35,918 nucleotides of DNA, taken from Bacteroidales bacterium UBA7569 (GTDB taxonomy: Bacteria > Bacteroidota > Bacteroidia > Bacteroidales > Paludibacteraceae). Of the stretch, positions 32,319 to 35,918 are shown in pieces. A program made the translations under genes and the position numbers. The DNA is taken from NCBI GenBank assembly GCA_002477945.1, contig DLLF01000022.1:1-35918 (forward strand), in the 5' to 3' direction. Within the stretch, counting starts at the first letter, position 1, and every line of letters begins with the position of its first letter. The notes beneath the pieces are model-generated. The model was not told the origin of the DNA, ran no database searches, and saw nothing but the letters and a program-made list of their open reading frames with translations.

Positions 32319-33317
32319 TTATTTTTTTCGGGAAACCTGCGCCAGCAGGCACATATCCAAGAGTGTAACCGCCGTCATGGATTCCACGACAGGCACCGCC
32401 CGAATAGCGACACACACGTCGTGTCTTCCTCTGACACTAATTTCCTGTGTTTTCCCTTCCATATTGATAGTCTGTTGCGTTTTCCGAATACTCGGTGTAG
32501 GTTTGAACACCACATCGAAACAGACTTTCTGTCCATTGGATATACCTCCCAATATACCTCCTGCATGATTGGTTGAGAAAGGCATAGCATCATTGAGCAG
32601 GCTTCCTCTCTGCCCGACACCCGCAAAACCGGATCCATAAGCGAATCCCTTGCAGGCATTGATGCTCAACATAGCATACGCCAACCGCGCAGACAATTTA
32701 TCGAACACCGGTTCTCCCACTCCAACAGGCAACCCAGAGACAGAAGTATGGATGACAGCCCCGATGCTGTCCCCTACCGTCTGAACGTCATTCAAGAGAG
32801 CGATCATTTCTTCATAATCGGTTGCATTACCGATTTGCGTAATAGAGGCGTGTATCTCAATTCCCCAAGTACCCAGTATCTGTTTGGCGATTGCCCCAGC
32901 CACCACCCGTGCGACGGTTTCCCGAGCAGACGCCCGTCCACCTCCGCTGACGGCACGAATACCATACTTGCGATCATAGGTGTAGTCGGCATGCCCCGGG
33001 CGATAGACCTCTCCGCAGGCAGCATAGTCGGTTGATTTCTGTTCTTTGTTGCGAACGAGGAAAGCAATGGGCGTCCCCAGAGTCACTCCGTCTTGCAAGC
33101 CTGAGAGCCACTCAACAGTATCCTGTTCGTTTTTTGCCCGTGCCGAAACGAACTCGCAAAAATCGCCACAGCGTCCTGCACGCCGATCAAGTTCGGTCTG
33201 TATTTCATCAAAATTGACGTGTACCCCCGCAGGACACCCATCAACAACACCTCCCACAGCCATGCCATGAGATTCTCCGAAATCCGTGAAACGGAATATC
33301 TCTCCAAACGTATTCAT
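32319..33317 (-). CDS. aroC: Chorismate synthase
   Basis: The 332-residue enzyme catalyses the last step of the shikimate pathway, releasing phosphate from EPSP with reduced FMN. Signatures are FGESHG (13-18), the GGGRASARET FMN loop, NHAGGILGGISNG, FKPTPSI and GRHDVCVAIRAVP. It is slightly shorter than the usual 350-360 residues, but the key blocks are all there. It is transcribed from a promoter that overlaps the one for the divergent GNAT operon. aroA lies about 16 kb away in another operon. Confidence 0.95.
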   Translation of the reverse strand: MNTFGEIFRFTDFGESHGMAVGGVVDGCPAGVHVNFDEIQTELDRRAGRCGDFCEFVSARAKNEQDTVEWLSGLQDGVTLGTPIAFLVRNKEQKSTDYAACGEVYRPGHADYTYDRKYGIRAVSGGGRASARETVARVVAGAIAKQILGTWGIEIHASITQIGNATDYEEMIALLNDVQTVGDSIGAVIHTSVSGLPVGVGEPVFDKLSARLAYAMLSINACKGFAYGSGFAGVGQRGSLLNDAMPFSTNHAGGILGGISNGQKVCFDVVFKPTPSIRKTQQTINMEGKTQEISVRGRHDVCVAIRAVPVVESMTAVTLLDMCLLAQVSRKK

Positions 33318-33362
33318 ATTCTATATGGTGTCGTCAGCATTATTGAAGCCGAACCGACAAGA

Positions 33363-33394
33363 CAAAAGTACGAAGAATATAACAGACTTGCAAA
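33363..33394 (-). promoter_or_regulatory. Promoter of aroC
   Basis: On the minus strand TTTG (33394-33391) and TACTTTTG (33370-33363) are 20 bp apart. The -33 element lies inside the palindrome at 33387-33402. Confidence 0.8.
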
Positions 33395-33402
33395 TTTGCA
33401 AG
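33387..33402. promoter_or_regulatory. 16-bp perfect palindrome between divergent promoters, candidate operator
   Basis: CTTGCAAATTTGCAAG is its own reverse complement. It covers the -33 elements of both aroC (minus) and the transferase operon (plus), so one dimeric regulator could control both. Alternatively it is a by-product of two TTTG-type boxes facing each other. Confidence 0.6.
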
Positions 33403-33418
33403 AAAAGACCTAACTTTG
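33387..33418 (+). promoter_or_regulatory. Promoter of the transferase-deacetylase operon
   Basis: TAACTTTG at 33411-33418 is a full match to the -7 consensus. CTTG at 33387-33390 lies 20 bp upstream as the -33 element. The start would be near 33425, about 22 nt before the ATG. Confidence 0.75.
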
Positions 33419-33446
33419 CCGATAGGTATTACAAGAACTCTCTATT

Positions 33447-34388
33447 ATGGAAAATATCGAACGCTATACCCAGTTCTGCGAGAAAGAAGTCGATCTCCCG
33501 TTGTTTATGCAACCCTGGTGGATGTCTGCTGTCTGTGCAGGCAAGCAGTGGGACGTGCTGCTGGACATCGACCCTGACGGCAACATACGCGCCGCGCTGC
33601 CCTACCTGCTGCGTCAGCGGTGGCGGCTGCGCTATATCGTCATGCCGCAGATGACGCAGATTGGAGGCATCTGGCTGCGTGAGGACGTGCGCGACAACGC
33701 CGACGCGGTGCGCACGATATGCCAAGGTTTCGCCCGCCAACTGGACGACCTGCACCTCGCCTACTACTACCAGCACTACCCCCTCGGCAGCCCCGCGCCC
33801 GCCGTGATGGGCACCCTCGGTTTCAAGGTGCGCGAGCGTGTGACCTACCGCATTGAGGACCTCACCGACCTCGACCGTGTCATCAACGCCTTCTCCAAGA
33901 ACAAGAAACGCCAACTGCAACGCGCCCTGTCGCTGCATGCCGACATGACGCTGAATGTGGAGGACTTCTACCGCTTCCACGAACACTGCATGCGCGAGCA
34001 GGCAAAGCAAATCAGTTACACCCGTGAGTTTTTGCTTGTGCTGGAGCGCAAAGCCTCCCGCCTCGGGCAGTGCCAAATCATCGCGATACGCAACGCCGAC
34101 GGAGCCCTGTGCGCCGCTGCCTTTGTGGTGTGGGACGCGCACACGATGTACTACCTGATACCCTGCTACTCACCCGCCCGCAAGGACTCCGGTGCCGGCG
34201 CACTGCTCGTCCTCGAAGCCCTCAAACTCGCCCGCGAGAAAGGCGTAGTCTTTGATTTCACATCTATGGAGACAGATTGCAAGAACTTCGGAGCCAAGGC
34301 AACCCGATACGCCGAGGTCTCCAAAACGGAGAAGTGGCTATTTTACCCCTATCGTTGGCTTATGCACTTATTCAGGAAAGTCTTATGA
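33447..34388 (+). CDS. FemAB/GNAT-like acyl- or aminoacyl-transferase
   Basis: The 313-residue soluble protein has two similar lobes, as in FemAB-type and BioF2-like acetyltransferases. Key stretches are FMQPWWMSAVCAGKQWDV, FSKNKKRQLQRAL (shared with the paralogue at 35308), the AAFVVWDAHTMYYLIPCYSP strand pair, and GAGALLVLEALKLAREKG, the acyl-CoA-binding-type helix. It probably modifies a cell-wall or surface glycan component; donor and acceptor are unknown. The stop overlaps the deacetylase start (ATGA). Base composition is mosaic: several lines between about 33535 and 34240 are 63-77% GC, while both ends and the neighbours are about 45-53%. Confidence 0.8.
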   Translation: MENIERYTQFCEKEVDLPLFMQPWWMSAVCAGKQWDVLLDIDPDGNIRAALPYLLRQRWRLRYIVMPQMTQIGGIWLREDVRDNADAVRTICQGFARQLDDLHLAYYYQHYPLGSPAPAVMGTLGFKVRERVTYRIEDLTDLDRVINAFSKNKKRQLQRALSLHADMTLNVEDFYRFHEHCMREQAKQISYTREFLLVLERKASRLGQCQIIAIRNADGALCAAAFVVWDAHTMYYLIPCYSPARKDSGAGALLVLEALKLAREKGVVFDFTSMETDCKNFGAKATRYAEVSKTEKWLFYPYRWLMHLFRKVL

Positions 34389-35311
34389 GAAGACCCCTCT
34401 ACGCAGCCTCTTTCATCACCCGCATAGTGGATATGCAGCGGCTTATGCAGCAGACGGGAAACTATGTATTGTTGCCTTACTATCACGTGGTTAGCGATTC
34501 TCCGTTGGCACATATCAGGCACCTGTACCGGTATCGGAATATCGACACGTTTTGCAGAGACTTGGATTTCTTACAGGCGCACTATCGCCCCATCTCATGG
34601 CACGAGATTGCCACGGCAAACGCCAACCGCGAGCCCTCGTTCTGTCTGACTTTCGATGACGGATTACGCGAGATTTACACCACGATAGCCCCTATTCTTC
34701 GGGAGCGTAACATACCCGCAGTATTCTTCCTGAATAGCGGCTGCATGGACAACAAGCGCCTTTTTTATCGCTATAAGGTGAGTCTCCTGATAGAGGAAGG
34801 ACTTCGTCGCAACAAGAGCAGCCAATGGGTGCAGGATATGCTGGATATCACCTATTTCCAACAAGACAGGATTGCCCTTGTCGCACAGGAGTTGGGTGTG
34901 GATTTTGAGACGTTCTTGCAGAATGAGCAGCCTTATATGACCCGACACCAGATACAAGAGTTGCTGGATATGGGCTTTGAGATAGGCGGACACAGCATTG
35001 ACCATCCGCACTACGCAGAATTATCGGAAGCCGAGCAAATACGGCAAACAACGGAATGTATGAGTACGCTCCGGCAGATGTTTCACCCCTCTCACAACCT
35101 GTTTGCCTATCCTTTCGGGCAGGAGTCGCTGAGTGAAAACGCATTGCACACCCTGCAACAGGGTATGGATTGTGTATTCGGAACCAAGAATTTCGAGCCT
35201 GCAACGCCACCTTTGTACAACAGAGTTTGGATGGAAGGCACCACTTTCAGCGGCGAACAAGTCGTGCGAGGAGAGTACTTGCGCGTCCTTATCAAGCAGC
35301 ATATCCGATGA
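34385..35311 (+). CDS. Polysaccharide deacetylase
   Basis: The 308-residue product carries the NodB homology domain of carbohydrate esterase family 4: CLTFDDG (Asp91, Asp92) and the metal-binding GGHSIDHP (His203, His207), then LFAYPFGQES and a distal arginine region. These enzymes remove N-acetyl groups from amino sugars in surface polysaccharides or peptidoglycan. No signal peptide is seen, so it may act in the cytoplasm on lipid-linked precursors. I chose the ATG at 34385, which overlaps the preceding stop; an upstream ATG would lie inside that gene. It is flanked by two FemAB/GNAT-like genes in one coupled chain. Confidence 0.92.
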   Translation: MRRPLYAASFITRIVDMQRLMQQTGNYVLLPYYHVVSDSPLAHIRHLYRYRNIDTFCRDLDFLQAHYRPISWHEIATANANREPSFCLTFDDGLREIYTTIAPILRERNIPAVFFLNSGCMDNKRLFYRYKVSLLIEEGLRRNKSSQWVQDMLDITYFQQDRIALVAQELGVDFETFLQNEQPYMTRHQIQELLDMGFEIGGHSIDHPHYAELSEAEQIRQTTECMSTLRQMFHPSHNLFAYPFGQESLSENALHTLQQGMDCVFGTKNFEPATPPLYNRVWMEGTTFSGEQVVRGEYLRVLIKQHIR

Positions 35312-35918
35312 GCAACAAAGAGATATACAGAGAGTTATGCCTCCACACCCCCATCCCCGTATTTGGTCAGTATTGGTGGATGGAAGCCACGGCACTCGGA
35401 AAAGACTGGGATGTGTTCATTGTGCGCCATCCCGATACGGGGCAACCCGTCTGTATGCTTCCCTTTCATATTCTCCGTCGTGCGGGAATGCGCTGTGTAC
35501 TGATGCCCGCACACACACAGCTGTCGTGGGTATGGATAGCAGACAAGGTCGATAAGAAAGCCGTTTATTGCTTGTTAATCAAACAGATAACAGACTACTG
35601 CCGCAAGCGCCATCTCCTTATATTCTCCATACAAGGGTATTTTGACCCGATGTTGCGAGAAGCCTTTCTGGCCAATGGTTTTACCCTCAAAGAGCGAGTG
35701 TCTTATCGTATCGACACCACACAGAACATGGATGCCATAGAGCAGCATTTCTCCACCAACAAAAAACGGCAAATCAAAAAAGCCGTACAGGGTGGTATAA
35801 CAATGTGCGACTTGTCCATATCCGGATTTTACGCCGCACATCGGCAGTTCTTGTCGCAACGGGGCAAAACCATTGACTATTCGGAAGGCTTTTTTACCGC
35901 ACTTGCAGAGCAGACCTT
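35308..35918 (+). CDS. Second FemAB/GNAT-like transferase, cut by the window edge
   Basis: The frame starts at the ATG overlapping the deacetylase stop (ATGA) and stays open for 203 codons to the end of the window. The protein is clearly paralogous to the one at 33447: YWWMEATALGKDWDV matches PWWMSAVCAGKQWDV, ERVSYRID matches ERVTYRIE, and FSTNKKRQIKKAV matches FSKNKKRQLQRAL. Unlike the first copy it has ordinary base composition. The C-terminal acyltransferase lobe lies outside the window. It was probably created by duplication around the deacetylase gene. Confidence 0.85.
   Translation, partial: MSNKEIYRELCLHTPIPVFGQYWWMEATALGKDWDVFIVRHPDTGQPVCMLPFHILRRAGMRCVLMPAHTQLSWVWIADKVDKKAVYCLLIKQITDYCRKRHLLIFSIQGYFDPMLREAFLANGFTLKERVSYRIDTTQNMDAIEQHFSTNKKRQIKKAVQGGITMCDLSISGFYAAHRQFLSQRGKTIDYSEGFFTALAEQT

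Noticed and set aside
33447..34388. Long minus-strand frame (33429-34142) as a real gene
   Set aside because: It is the shadow of the GC-rich coding strand, where stops are rare in other frames; the plus-strand protein has a clear paralogue at 35308.

Overview
The window looks like the chromosome of a Bacteroidales bacterium (phylum Bacteroidota); genus and species cannot be fixed from the sequence alone. Support comes from promoters of the TTTG / TAnnTTTG type ahead of most transcription units, several Bacteroidetes-typical protein families (DUF3467, PepSY-like DUF2874, PCMD-like, HECLGH-type DPP III, Porphyromonas-type glutaminyl cyclase, Wzi-like capsule proteins, T9SS-like C-terminal tails), and the gene order sigma-54 activator, lptE, small conserved protein, secG. 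No tRNA, rRNA, CRISPR array, transposase or phage gene was seen.

Layout. 1-3240: one large secreted surface protein on the minus strand, flanked by gene-free DNA packed with short interspersed and tandem repeats. 3213-12352: one promoter and nine closely packed plus-strand genes: mlaE, mlaF, a stand-alone M6-propeptide-like secreted protein, two tandem M6 metalloproteases with C-terminal sorting-like tails, exonuclease III, lptB, a kelch lipoprotein and a Wzi-like outer-membrane protein. 12353-12883: repeat-rich gap. 12858-15714: sigma-54-type activator, lptE, unknown gene, secG, terminator. 20674-15674 (minus): nucleoside phosphorylase, dipeptidyl peptidase III, a compact AroA and a glycosyltransferase. 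20659-21165: a PepSY-like lipoprotein, divergent from that operon. 24510-21177 (minus): SGNH/GDSL esterase, PCMD-like protein, membrane glycosyltransferase and DUF3467 protein, with a palindrome over the promoter. 24718-25820: polyprenyl diphosphate synthase. 29245-25863 (minus): prs, glutaminyl cyclase, sufC and a short sufD. 31399-29303: recG. 32310-31507: TonB-family protein. 33394-32319: aroC. 33387 to the right edge: divergent operon of FemAB/GNAT-like transferase, polysaccharide deacetylase and a second FemAB/GNAT-like gene cut by the window edge.

Theme. The region mixes envelope building (lipid transport, LPS transport, Sec, TonB, capsule, glycan modification) with core metabolism (PRPP, shikimate pathway, isoprenoids, Fe-S clusters) and secreted proteolysis. 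The points most worth a second look are the orphan M6 propeptide-like protein in front of two M6 proteases, two palindromes lying on promoter -33 elements, a family of short intergenic repeats, compact versions of AroA and SufD, and a GC-mosaic transferase gene in the transferase-deacetylase-transferase operon.
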